Shown piece after piece: positions 28,471 to 36,622 of a DNA stretch of 64,000 nucleotides. A program made the translations under genes and the position numbers. The DNA is from Methanoculleus horonobensis (lineage in GTDB: Archaea; Halobacteriota; Methanomicrobia; Methanomicrobiales; Methanoculleaceae), in NCBI RefSeq assembly GCF_001602375.1, contig NZ_BCNY01000015.1, positions 62,001 to 126,000 on the forward strand, in the 5' to 3' direction. The notes under the pieces are model-generated. The model was not told where the DNA came from, did not search any database, and saw only the letters and a list, made by a program, of their open reading frames with translations. Within the stretch, counting starts at the first letter, position 1, and each line of letters starts with the position of its first letter.

Positions 28471-29373
28471 ATGATCACCTTCCTCTCCGGCGGAGCCGGA
28501 ACCCTCTCGCTCATCCGGGGCGTCCGGCAGATCCTCTACGACAGCGAGATCACCGTCGTCGCGAATACCGCCGAGGATCTCTGGATATCGGGCGGCCACT
28601 GTGCGCCGGACATCGACACCGCCGTCTTCCTCTTTGCCGGCATCCTCGATACCGGGCGGTGGTGGGGGATCAAGGGCGACACCTACGCCACCCATAACTA
28701 CCTCCCGAAGGTGGCGGGCGGCGAACCCTTCCCGGTCGGCGACCGTGCCCGGGCCATCCAGATCGCCCGGGCGGCGCTCCTTGATGAGGGCCTGACCCTG
28801 ACAGACGCCGTCCGGGCGCAGTGCCGCTCGCTCAGGATAGGGGCGACCGTCCTCCCGATGACCGACGGCGACGCCGCCCTCTTCGTCGATACCGGCACCG
28901 AACGCATTCCGCTCCTCGAGTACCGGATGGCCGCCGATGCCGGGACGGAGGTCCGGGAACTCGTCCGGCCGGAACCCCCCGCGGTCACGGACAGGGTGCG
29001 GGCGGCGATCGAGGCAAGCGACGCCGTGGTGATCGGCCCCGCGAACCCGGCGGCGAGCATCCTCCCCATCCTCGACTGCGCCGGGATGCGGGACCTCCTC
29101 CGTGAAAAGTTCGTCGTCGCGGTCTCGCCGTTTCGGGGCGGCGTCGCGCCCGACCAAAAAGACGCCGCCCTCATGTATGCCGTCGGCGAGCCCCCCACGT
29201 CACCGGCGGTCGCCCGGCTGTACGGGGATATCGTCGACGTCTTCGTCCAGGACATCCACGACAGAGACGACGTCCCCGGATCGCTCCGCCTCGAGACCCG
29301 TCTTTTACACGAGCGGCAGGCCGAATCGCTCGCCTGGGACATCACGGCGGTCATACGCCACGCCGTTTCGTGA
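28471..29373 (+). CDS. Divergent CofD-family protein (first of a tandem pair)
   Basis: A 300-residue protein alignable end to end with the CofD encoded 73 bases downstream, but changed at ligand sites. The opening [10 protein letters not shown] becomes [19 protein letters not shown] becomes GPANPAASI, and the C-terminal GPAAALM becomes QKDAALM. CofD transfers the activated lactyl-phosphate unit to Fo in F420 synthesis. This copy probably keeps the fold but may use another substrate, regulate CofD, or be inactive. NTAEDLW, RWWGI and LPMTDGD remain. An ATG start is clear. No frameshift is visible. Confidence 0.82.
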   Translation: MITFLSGGAGTLSLIRGVRQILYDSEITVVANTAEDLWISGGHCAPDIDTAVFLFAGILDTGRWWGIKGDTYATHNYLPKVAGGEPFPVGDRARAIQIARAALLDEGLTLTDAVRAQCRSLRIGATVLPMTDGDAALFVDTGTERIPLLEYRMAADAGTEVRELVRPEPPAVTDRVRAAIEASDAVVIGPANPAASILPILDCAGMRDLLREKFVVAVSPFRGGVAPDQKDAALMYAVGEPPTSPAVARLYGDIVDVFVQDIHDRDDVPGSLRLETRLLHERQAESLAWDITAVIRHAVS

Positions 29374-29446
29374 ATTCGGGGTGTTTACCTCCCGGCATAG
29401 TTTGGGAAAATTCATATACGCATGCGCTTGATACGCTAATTATCCA

Positions 29447-30349
29447 ATGATAACCTTCCTCTCGGGCGGGACCGGAACCCCGAAACTCCTCCGCGGGATG
29501 CGGGAACTGCTGGACGAGCGGGATATCACGGTCGTCGTCAACACGGCCGAGGACACCTGGCTCTCCGGCAACCACCTCTCGCCCGACATCGATACGGTCA
29601 TGTACCTCTTTGCGGGCATCCTCGACACCAACCGGTGGTGGGGGATTCGCAATGACTCCTACATCACCCACGACCTCCTCGCCCGGCTCGGCATCGAGGA
29701 GTACATCGCCGTCGGCGACCAGGACAGGGCGGTTCACGCAGCACGGGGCGAGATGCTCCGGAGCGGCATGCGACTGACGGAGATCACCCGCACACTCTGC
29801 CACACGCTGGATATCCGGGCAACCGTCCTCCCGATGACCGACTCCGTCGTGACGACCTACGTCCGGACGCCCCGCGGCGAGATACACTTCCAGGAGTACT
29901 GGGTGAAGCACCGCGGAGAGGTGGCGATCGACGGCGTCGTCCGGAGATTCGAAGAACCGCCCGCAGCGACCGACGAAGTCATCAAGGCGATCGAGGAAAG
30001 CGACGCCGTCGTGATCGGGCCGAGCAACCCGGTCACGAGCATATCCCCGATCCTCGAATGCACCGGGGTGCGGGAGGCGCTCCGCCGGCAGCACGTCATC
30101 GCCGTCAGCCCGTTCATCGGCGATGCGCCGATCAGCGGCCCGGCGGCCGCCCTGATGCAGGCGTTTGGAAAAGAGCCCTCGTCCGCCGGAACCTACGGTC
30201 TCTACGAGGATTTCGTGGACGTCTTCATCCAGGACACCCGCGACCCGGTCGAACTCGAAGGGGCGCTGCGCCAGGACACCCTGATGGTCAACCGGGGCAA
30301 GAGCCTCGACCTCGCAAAGAGTATCCTGACCCTGGTCTACGGGTGCTGA
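29447..30349 (+). CDS. cofD: 2-phospho-L-lactate (or PEP) transferase CofD
   Basis: A 300-residue canonical CofD. The motifs [39 protein letters not shown] and GPSNPVTSI are intact. It joins the activated 2-phospholactate (or phosphoenolpyruvate) unit from the GTP-dependent CofC step to Fo, giving F420-0. F420 is the electron acceptor of the Frh hydrogenase encoded at 51.8-55.5 kb. CofE, CofC and Fo synthase genes are not in the window. A TATA-like TTCATATACG precedes the start, so it may have its own promoter. Confidence 0.95.
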   Translation: MITFLSGGTGTPKLLRGMRELLDERDITVVVNTAEDTWLSGNHLSPDIDTVMYLFAGILDTNRWWGIRNDSYITHDLLARLGIEEYIAVGDQDRAVHAARGEMLRSGMRLTEITRTLCHTLDIRATVLPMTDSVVTTYVRTPRGEIHFQEYWVKHRGEVAIDGVVRRFEEPPAATDEVIKAIEESDAVVIGPSNPVTSISPILECTGVREALRRQHVIAVSPFIGDAPISGPAAALMQAFGKEPSSAGTYGLYEDFVDVFIQDTRDPVELEGALRQDTLMVNRGKSLDLAKSILTLVYGC

Positions 30350-30359
30350 GAAGACCCCT

Positions 30360-30758
30360 TCACTCGTTCTTCTGCTTCCCCCGGTAATCCTCGATCGCCG
30401 CGTGGAGCGCGTCCGCCGCAAGGTTCGAGCAGTGCATCTTCTTCGGGGGCAGCCCCTCGAGCTCGGTCGCGACGTCGTCGCGGGTGATCTTCAGCGCCTC
30501 ATCGAGCGTCTTCCCCCTGGCCATGTCGGTCACCATGCTGCTCGTCGCGATCGCCGACCCGCACCCGAACGTCCGGAACCTGATATCCTCGATGACGTCG
30601 TCCTTGACCTTGATGAAGATCTCCATGATATCCCCGCAGACAGGGTTGCCGACCTTGCCGTAACCGTCCGGGTTCTCGATCACCCCGACGTTATGCGGGT
30701 TCATGAAGTGCTCCATCACCTTCTGGCTGTATCCGATCTGATCCGCCAAATCTTTCAC
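30360..30758 (-). CDS. Iron-sulfur cluster scaffold IscU/NifU-type
   Basis: A 132-residue IscU. The three ligand cysteines are present: C41 in GNPVCGD, C66 in FGCGSAIA and C110 in KMHCSNLAA. It builds Fe-S clusters and passes them on, and this genome region encodes many Fe-S proteins (Frh, glutamate synthase, AcnX). It starts with GTG in the overlap GTGA with a small frame upstream. The cysteine desulfurase IscS/NifS that usually accompanies it is absent here; methanogens often have alternative sulfur donors. Confidence 0.93.
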   Translation of the reverse strand: MKDLADQIGYSQKVMEHFMNPHNVGVIENPDGYGKVGNPVCGDIMEIFIKVKDDVIEDIRFRTFGCGSAIATSSMVTDMARGKTLDEALKITRDDVATELEGLPPKKMHCSNLAADALHAAIEDYRGKQKNE

Positions 30759-30991
30759 CTACACCGGTGTAATAGCCCCCAGGCGTTTAACTGTTTCTTC
30801 GACCGTCCCGGCGATCCGGAGTCGCCGCTAAAGAAGCAAAGACCGGCCGGGCGGGTCTCTCCCCCGTAACCCGGCGGGATGACCGCGAGAACGTTGAGGG
30901 CGACCACCCCTTCCCCGATGAAACCCGCTGGTTCCATGCCGAGGAGCCGGGCGCTCTGCTCGCAGATGGAGATCTTCACCCCCCGGATCAT
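30755..30991 (-). CDS. Small hypothetical protein upstream of IscU
   Basis: A possible 78-residue frame whose stop overlaps the IscU start codon. The first 45 residues (VKISICEQSARLLGMEP and the following hydrophobic stretch) use the GC-ending codons typical of the neighbourhood. The last 30 residues look less protein-like. I do not recognise it. It may be real and translationally coupled to IscU, or chance. Confidence 0.35.
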   Translation of the reverse strand: MIRGVKISICEQSARLLGMEPAGFIGEGVVALNVLAVIPPGYGGETRPAGLCFFSGDSGSPGRSKKQLNAWGLLHRCR

Positions 30992-31043
30992 CAAATGGAC
31001 ATCGGCGCCGCGGGTCTAAAGATACGCCACCCCTGCCGATCGA

Positions 31044-31292
31044 TCACGTCGCTTCTACCGCCGGTGCCGCTCCCTTGCGCACGATGAGGGTCGTAACGCC
31101 GCTCGCGACGTGCTCCTCCTCGACCTTATGCCCGCTCTTATCGGCCCACGACCTGACCATCTCGACCAGGTCGGGCCTGTCGGCCGTCACCTGCAGAACC
31201 TGCCCTTTCTCGAGCACCTCCATCTCCTCCTCGATCAGGAGCAGGGGAGACTGGCAGGATCCAACACAATTTACCGTCCTATCCGCGTACAT
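31044..31292 (-). CDS. TusA/SirA-like sulfur carrier protein
   Basis: An 82-residue protein with the size and beta-alpha-beta layout of TusA: VLEKGQVLQVTADRPDLVEMVRSWADKSGH is the typical helix-strand-helix. The usual CPxP motif is changed to CQSP (SCQSPLLLIEE), keeping the sulfur-accepting Cys and the last Pro. TusA relays persulfide sulfur. The gene stands between a lone IscU and a HEAT protein, so a link to Fe-S assembly is possible. A GAGGTGAG ribosome site precedes the start. Confidence 0.7.
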   Translation of the reverse strand: MYADRTVNCVGSCQSPLLLIEEEMEVLEKGQVLQVTADRPDLVEMVRSWADKSGHKVEEEHVASGVTTLIVRKGAAPAVEAT

Positions 31293-31656
31293 TCATCTCA
31301 CCTCATTTCATCTTCCGGATAGAGAGCCGCATGGCCCCATAATCCGCCTCGAACCACACAAACTCTCGTGCCCCACACGGTGCAGGCCATGACCGGCCGC
31401 AGGTTCTCTCCCCGGCTCCGTCTCCGCACCATCCATTGCGGGCGCGCGTGGGAGCCCGGGCCCCGTGACCCATCCGCGGCACACCCCCGGGAGCACCGGA
31501 TGCTGTCCCATCCCATATAAGCGTTCCTCCGGGGGTGGCGGCGGTAGAGAGCGGCAACGGGTGGTTCCCGTGCCTCCGGGAGAAGATCAGAAAGGTTATA
31601 CTCCATCTTCTGCCACCTACCATCATCGGAGAAGACCGATCGTAAGGAGAATACCG
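31293..31656. other. Intergenic region with the HEAT gene promoter
   Basis: 364 bases between divergent genes. A TATA-like GGTTATAC (31595-31602) and the ribosome site AAGGAGA (31644-31650) serve the rightward HEAT gene. Short frames on the minus strand show no recognisable protein. Nothing else is seen. Confidence 0.5.
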
Positions 31657-32829
31657 ATGGGGCTGTGGAACCGGTTCGGACGCAGGAAGGGGGAGGAAAC
31701 GAACGCATCAGTCGATGCGGAGGAGGAAGCCCGGGTAGCGGGACTCGCTCTCTCGCTTGAGAGCGAGGATATCGTAACCCGGTGGAGAGCGGTTCGAGCG
31801 CTCGGGGAGATCGGGGAAGCCGCAGTGCTCCCGCTGATGAAAGGGCTCGACGACGAGGACTGGTGTGTCCGCAGGGAGGCGGCGGCCGCCCTCGGCCGGG
31901 TGGGGCCGGCGACAATCCCCCACCTCATCGGGACATTCCTGCACGCGGACGACGCCATGCGGCAGGACGTCGTCCGGGCGCTCCGGGCTCTCGGGAGCCC
32001 GGCGGTGGATGCCCTGAAGGACGCGGCGCACTACGGGGACGCGGCCGTCCGCTGCGGGGCGCTGGAGGCGCTCGAAGGATTCCCCGCCAGGGACACCTTC
32101 CTGGAGGCGCTCGCCGACGACGACCCCCGGGTGAGGCGGTGTGCGATCGCCGGGGTGCGGCAAACCCATGACGAACGCGGCATCGAGGGGCTTGTCGCTC
32201 TCCTTCGCGACCCGGACGAACAGGCCAGGGCTCTCGCCGCCGAGACGCTCACCGCCTTCGGCAAGGCTGCGGTCAAGCCCTGCATCGAGGCGCTTGGCGA
32301 CGAGGACGAGGACTTCCGGCGGCGAAACGCAGCGGTTCTCGCCCGTATCAGCGCTCCGGCGGTCGGCCCCCTCTCGGCTGCTCTCCAGGACGAACGGCCG
32401 TCCGTCCGCCGGTGGGCAGCCCGGGTGCTCGGGGAGGTCAAGGCCGGCGAAGCGATTACGCCGCTCATCGAGGCGCTTGCCGACCCCGACCGTGAGGTGA
32501 GGTGGCACGTCGGCGGTGCGCTCGCAGGCATCGGCACGCCGGCCGTCGGCCCGCTCATCGAGGCTCTCGGGAACGGCGACGAGGCCGCCCGGCACCGGGC
32601 AATGGAGGCGCTCTGGCGGGTCGGAGAGTCGGCGGCACCGGCCCTGATCGACCTCACCGGTGCCGGCGACGCCGAGACCCGGCGCAGGTCCGCCATCGTT
32701 CTCGGGGAGATCGGTGCTCCCGGCGCTTCCGAAGCGCTCCAGCCCCTTCTCCAGGACTCTGATCGGGATGTCCGACGGGAGGCGTTCGAGGCGCTGGAGG
32801 CGATCAAGGCGCGGGGAGACCTCGCCTGA
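31657..32829 (+). CDS. Large soluble HEAT-repeat protein
   Basis: A 390-residue protein. After a basic, amphipathic N-terminus (MGLWNRFGRRKGEE) and an acidic linker, about eleven HEAT repeats of the WRAVRALGEIGEAAVLPLMKGLDDED type fill the rest. Such PBS-lyase-type solenoids serve as scaffolds. The N-terminal amphipathic stretch may touch the membrane. The ATG at 31657 follows AAGGAGA. It is the fifth HEAT protein of the window and stands alone, so its partner cannot be inferred. Confidence 0.83.
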   Translation: MGLWNRFGRRKGEETNASVDAEEEARVAGLALSLESEDIVTRWRAVRALGEIGEAAVLPLMKGLDDEDWCVRREAAAALGRVGPATIPHLIGTFLHADDAMRQDVVRALRALGSPAVDALKDAAHYGDAAVRCGALEALEGFPARDTFLEALADDDPRVRRCAIAGVRQTHDERGIEGLVALLRDPDEQARALAAETLTAFGKAAVKPCIEALGDEDEDFRRRNAAVLARISAPAVGPLSAALQDERPSVRRWAARVLGEVKAGEAITPLIEALADPDREVRWHVGGALAGIGTPAVGPLIEALGNGDEAARHRAMEALWRVGESAAPALIDLTGAGDAETRRRSAIVLGEIGAPGASEALQPLLQDSDRDVRREAFEALEAIKARGDLA

Positions 32830-33064
32830 CAGATGCGCTCTGCCCCTTCACCAGGAGGCGTCCGGGACAAATATTACGGCAATTCCGGTTCGGATCGCGC
32901 TGAAGGGAAGGAGAGACACGATCCGGCGTGGCCGCAGTCCCTCAGGGGCATATGAACCACCCGCTTTTTTCCGGCTGATTTCCGGTTTGTCGGAACTTCA
33001 TCGACCTAATGCCAAAAAGGGGAGAAATTTTATTCCTTTTTCAATTTGTGACTGTTATAACCGA

Positions 33065-33074
33065 AAATATTAAA
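33065..33074 (+). promoter_or_regulatory. TATA box of the arginine decarboxylase gene
   Basis: AAATATTAAA lies 27 bases before the ATG, in an AT-rich stretch (33000-33100). The spacing suggests a leaderless or very short-leader transcript. The remaining spacer from 32830 shows nothing recognisable. Confidence 0.45.
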
Positions 33075-33100
33075 GAATCCAAACGATAAGAAGATCCCTA

Positions 33101-33643
33101 ATGTTCGTTCCGACCAAGTGTTTCTTTACGAAAGGTGTGGGGATCCACAAAGACAAACTGGCATCGTTTGAACTGGCTCTCAGGCAGGCGGGCATCGAGA
33201 AGTACAATCTGGTCTACGTCTCGAGTATCTTCCCCCCGAACTGCCAGCTGGTCTCGAAGGAAGAGGGTTTGAAAGAACTCTCGCCGGGCAGCATCGTCTA
33301 CGTCGTCATGGCCCGGAACGAGACCAACGAACCGAGCAGGCTTGCTTCCGCCGCAATCGGCCACGCGATGCCCAAGGAGAGCAACGCCTACGGCTACCTC
33401 TCCGAGCACCACGCCTTCGGGGAGACGGAGGAGATCTCGGGCGAATACGCAGAAGACCTTGCGGCAACCATGCTCGCGACGACGCTCGGGATCGAGTTCG
33501 ACCCCGACCAGGCATGGCAGGAGCGGGAGCAGATCTACAAAGCGAGCGGCCGAATCATAAATACGACCCACACCTGCCAGGCGGCGGAAGGGGTAATGGA
33601 CGGCCGCTGGACGACGGTCATCTCCGCAGCGGTCTTCCTCTAA
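33101..33643 (+). CDS. pdaD: Pyruvoyl-dependent arginine decarboxylase
   Basis: A 180-residue PvlArgDC proenzyme. The self-cleavage site is the Ser41-Ser42 pair in YVSSIFPPN; cleavage turns the second Ser into the pyruvoyl cofactor. Other family marks are [16 protein letters not shown] and the [11 protein letters not shown] segment. It makes agmatine from arginine, the first step of archaeal polyamine synthesis and also a precursor of the modified base agmatidine. A SpeD-like pyruvoyl enzyme is encoded at 56.2 kb, though the two are not linked. Confidence 0.95.
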   Translation: MFVPTKCFFTKGVGIHKDKLASFELALRQAGIEKYNLVYVSSIFPPNCQLVSKEEGLKELSPGSIVYVVMARNETNEPSRLASAAIGHAMPKESNAYGYLSEHHAFGETEEISGEYAEDLAATMLATTLGIEFDPDQAWQEREQIYKASGRIINTTHTCQAAEGVMDGRWTTVISAAVFL

Positions 33644-33764
33644 GACCCGCACCTCCCGGGGCGGCCCTCCTCTTTTCCCGCGGCCGCCCCGCAGAAGTTT
33701 TCTCCCGGCCCGGAGCGCAAAACAAAATACCTTCCGGGGTCCACACTGTATCCAGGTTTTTCAC

Positions 33765-35054
33765 ATGCGTCAACCAATACGGGCCGTAACCCCGGAAACG
33801 GAATCTGCCGAGATCGTCGGCTGGGTGCACGAGGTTCGCGACCTCGGAGGACTCGCGTTCTTCCTGATCCGCGACCGGACCGGGATCATCCAGGTGACCA
33901 TCCCGAAGAAGAAAGTCACGGCAGAGATCCTTGAAGTCGCCCGGAGCGTCTCGAGAGAGTCCGTGGTCAGGGTCCAGGGCACGGTCAAAGCAATCGAGAA
34001 GGCGCCCGGCGGGCGCGAGATCGTCCCCGAGGAACTCGAGATCATCAGCACCGCAGAGAGCCCGCTCCCCCTCGACGTCGCCGAGAAGGTTCCCGCCGAG
34101 ATGGACACCCGGCTCGATTCCCGGTTCCTGGACGCGAGGAAACCGCGTGTCCGCGCCATCTTCTTCGTCCGGTCGGCGGTGACCTCCTCCGCGATCGCGT
34201 TCCTCGCCTCCCGCGGCTGCATCAACATCACCACCCCGAAAGTTGTCGCGGCGGCGACAGAGGGCGGCACCGAACTCTTCCCGATCGCCTACTTCGAGAA
34301 AGAGGCGTTCATGAACCAGAGCCCGCAGCTCTATAAACAGATGATGATGGCTGCCGGGTTCGAGGCGGTCTTCGAGCTCGGCCCCATCTTCCGCGCCGAG
34401 GAGCACAATACCGTCCGGCACCTCAACGAGGCGACGAGCCTCGACGTCGAGGTCTCGTTTGCCGACCACAACGACGTCATGGAACTCCTCGAAGACCTGA
34501 TCGTCCACGTCTACGACCACGTCGCGAAGAACTGCGCCGACGCGCTCGAGGAACTCGGGGTCGACCTCAAGATCCCGGCAAAACCGTTCCCCCGGATCCC
34601 GTACACCGAGGCGATCGAGATCGCGAACAAGACCATCGAGGAGAAACTCGCCTTCGGCGACGACCTCTCTCCGGCGGCCGAGCGGGCGATCGGGGATACC
34701 GTCGGGCAGCACTACTTCATCGTCGACTGGCCGACCGATATCAGGCCCTACTACGCGATGCCGTATCCCGACCGTCCCGAGTTCTGCAAGGCGTTCGATA
34801 TGATGCATCCCCGGATGGAACTCTCCTCCGGCGCCCAGCGTATCCACGATCACGACCTTCTGGTGGAGCGGATTCGCGCAAAGGGCCTCTCTCCCGAGAG
34901 TTTCGAGTTCTATTTAAAGCCGTTCCGCTACGGGATGCCCCCGCATGCCGGATGGGGTCTCGGTATCGAGCGGCTGGTGATGACGATGCTCGACCTCGCT
35001 AACATCCGCGAAGCGGTACTCTTCCCGCGCGACCGGCACAGACTGACGCCATGA
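33765..35054 (+). CDS. aspS: Aspartyl-tRNA synthetase, archaeal type
   Basis: A 429-residue class IIb synthetase. An N-terminal OB-fold (residues 1-100, GWVHEVRDLGGLAFFLIRDR) binds the anticodon. Motif 2 is FRAEEHNTVRHLNE and motif 3 is GWGLGIERLVM. The length and the absence of the bacterial GAD insertion are archaeal. Many archaeal AspRS enzymes are non-discriminating and also charge tRNA-Asn for GatCAB; whether this one is cannot be decided by eye. Confidence 0.96.
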   Translation: MRQPIRAVTPETESAEIVGWVHEVRDLGGLAFFLIRDRTGIIQVTIPKKKVTAEILEVARSVSRESVVRVQGTVKAIEKAPGGREIVPEELEIISTAESPLPLDVAEKVPAEMDTRLDSRFLDARKPRVRAIFFVRSAVTSSAIAFLASRGCINITTPKVVAAATEGGTELFPIAYFEKEAFMNQSPQLYKQMMMAAGFEAVFELGPIFRAEEHNTVRHLNEATSLDVEVSFADHNDVMELLEDLIVHVYDHVAKNCADALEELGVDLKIPAKPFPRIPYTEAIEIANKTIEEKLAFGDDLSPAAERAIGDTVGQHYFIVDWPTDIRPYYAMPYPDRPEFCKAFDMMHPRMELSSGAQRIHDHDLLVERIRAKGLSPESFEFYLKPFRYGMPPHAGWGLGIERLVMTMLDLANIREAVLFPRDRHRLTP

Positions 35055-35115
35055 GATTAAATACACCGGCGACCTACGGATCGTTGTGCTTGCGTAGCGG
35101 GCAGAGGAGATTCCG

Positions 35116-36018
35116 ATGACCCTGACGAGCGTGCTCCTCCCGACCACCGTGGTCGGGAGCTACCCGGTGGTGAAAGGATCGGGGGTTCGCGCCCTCATGG
35201 ATCCGCTGAAACATGCGGTGGAGGTAGCGGTCGCCGACCAGATCGGCGCCGGGATCGATATCATCTCCGACGGCCAGGTCCGGGGCGACATGATCCGGGC
35301 CTTCACCTCCCATCTCCCCGGGATCCGGGGGTCGTCGGTCGTCGGGAAGGTTCAGCCGGCCGCCCGGCCGATCACCCTTGCGGACACGAAGTACGCCCTC
35401 TCCAGGCACCCGAAGGTGAAGGGCATCCTCACCGGGCCGAGCACGCTCGCCCACGGCCTCTCGATCGAGACGCCGTTCTACAGGAACAAAGACGAACTGG
35501 TTCTCGATATCGCGCAGGCGCTCGCGGTCGAGGCGAACTACCTCCAGGAGGCCGGGGTCACGCTCATCCAGGTAGACGAACCCATCTTCTCGACGGGGGC
35601 GGCGAACCTCGCCGTCGGCCGCGAGGCGGTGAACGCGATCGCCGGCATGCTCCGGGTGCCCGTCTGCCTCCACGTCTGCGGAAACCTCGGGGACGTCATC
35701 GACGACGTCCTCAAAATAAACGTCGCAGCATTCGATTTTGAGTTCGCAAACAACCCCAAAAACCTCGAGGTGCTCTCGGCAAAAGACCTGCGCGGCAGGA
35801 TGATCGGTTACGGGTGCGTGGACTCGGCCGATCCGGGCGTCGAGAGCATCGAGACGATCAAAAAGAGGATCGAGGCCGGCATCGATCTCTTCTCCCCCGA
35901 CGCCATGCTCCTCGACCCCGACTGCGGTCTAAGGATGCAGACGCGTGACGCGGCGCTCGGAAAACTGAAGAATATGGTTGTTGCGGCGGGCGATGTCCGG
36001 GCCGAGTATACCGGCTAG
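35116..36018 (+). CDS. Archaeal methionine synthase (MetE C-terminal core)
   Basis: A 300-residue protein matching only the catalytic half of cobalamin-independent MetE. Zinc ligands are His186 and Cys188 in LHVCGN and a later Cys in LDPDCGLR. VDEPIFS and the FEFANNPKN segment are also conserved. Archaeal core MetE proteins methylate homocysteine using a corrinoid protein as donor rather than methyl-folate. A GAGGAGA ribosome site precedes the ATG. It converges on the KaiC-like gene with a four-base overlap. Confidence 0.9.
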   Translation: MTLTSVLLPTTVVGSYPVVKGSGVRALMDPLKHAVEVAVADQIGAGIDIISDGQVRGDMIRAFTSHLPGIRGSSVVGKVQPAARPITLADTKYALSRHPKVKGILTGPSTLAHGLSIETPFYRNKDELVLDIAQALAVEANYLQEAGVTLIQVDEPIFSTGAANLAVGREAVNAIAGMLRVPVCLHVCGNLGDVIDDVLKINVAAFDFEFANNPKNLEVLSAKDLRGRMIGYGCVDSADPGVESIETIKKRIEAGIDLFSPDAMLLDPDCGLRMQTRDAALGKLKNMVVAAGDVRAEYTG

Positions 36019-36599
36019 ACCACCCTGCTCGTCGTCGAGAGCTCGATACCGTCCGCCATGATGTTGTAGGGGATGACACGCTGCGGCACGTCCGAACCTT
36101 TGAACTTCTCGACGGCGAGCGTCCGCTCGAACTCGTTGCCGTTGACCTCCTGCCTGAGGGTGATGAAGACGTCGGTCGCCCGCATGATCCGCGCCTCTTC
36201 GGTGGGGCTGTGGGCTCCCGTGTAGAGGAGATAGACGATGTTTGCACCGCCCTCGATGATCGGGCGGGTATCTTCGAGGACGAACCTGGCGGCCGTATCG
36301 ATCCCCCAGGCGGCGATCAGCGTGGAGAGAGAGTCCACGATGATCTTCTCGCCCTCCATCGCCGCCGCCGTCGCCGCAGGATCCATGCCCCGTGCATCGA
36401 TCATATTCTCCCCCGGCACGGTATCGAGCATCAGGTAGGCTCCCGCCCCTTCCCCTTCCTGCCAGAACTGCTGTGCCAGGAGTTCAAGGCCGCTCAGCGG
36501 AGATCCGGAGATGACGATACGGGTGCCCGGAGAGAATCCTCCGTCGAGCGCCAGATCCAGGCCCGCGATTCCTGTCGAACGTTTGGTGGTGTCTGCCAC
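36015..36599 (-). CDS. KaiC/RecA-like protein with degenerate Walker A
   Basis: A 194-residue single KaiC domain. STGIAGLDLALDGGFSPGTRIVISG is the usual KaiC opening split over strands, but the P-loop reads GSPLSGLE, where GKT/S should be, so the ATP-binding Lys is lost. The Walker B region (KIIVDSLSTL) is weakly kept. Similar degenerate KaiC-like proteins occur in methanogens. It may bind a partner KaiC or act as a non-catalytic regulator. The GTG at 36599 with a GAGGT site is chosen; an in-frame start at 36626 lacks one. Confidence 0.72.
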   Translation of the reverse strand: MADTTKRSTGIAGLDLALDGGFSPGTRIVISGSPLSGLELLAQQFWQEGEGAGAYLMLDTVPGENMIDARGMDPAATAAAMEGEKIIVDSLSTLIAAWGIDTAARFVLEDTRPIIEGGANIVYLLYTGAHSPTEEARIMRATDVFITLRQEVNGNEFERTLAVEKFKGSDVPQRVIPYNIMADGIELSTTSRVV

Positions 36600-36622
36600 G
36601 TCTGTACCTCGGGTAAGTGTCC

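Noticed and set aside
28471-30349. CofD copies as a recent duplication or assembly error
   Set aside because: The two genes differ over their whole length, including key motifs, so this is an old divergence rather than a repeat artefact.
31298-31626. Minus-strand frames in the 31.3-31.6 kb spacer
   Set aside because: Arg/Gly/Pro-rich products in several overlapping frames, no recognisable motif, and no good start signals.
36015-36599. Circadian clock KaiC
   Set aside because: Single domain with no working P-loop and no KaiA or KaiB; only the fold family can be claimed.
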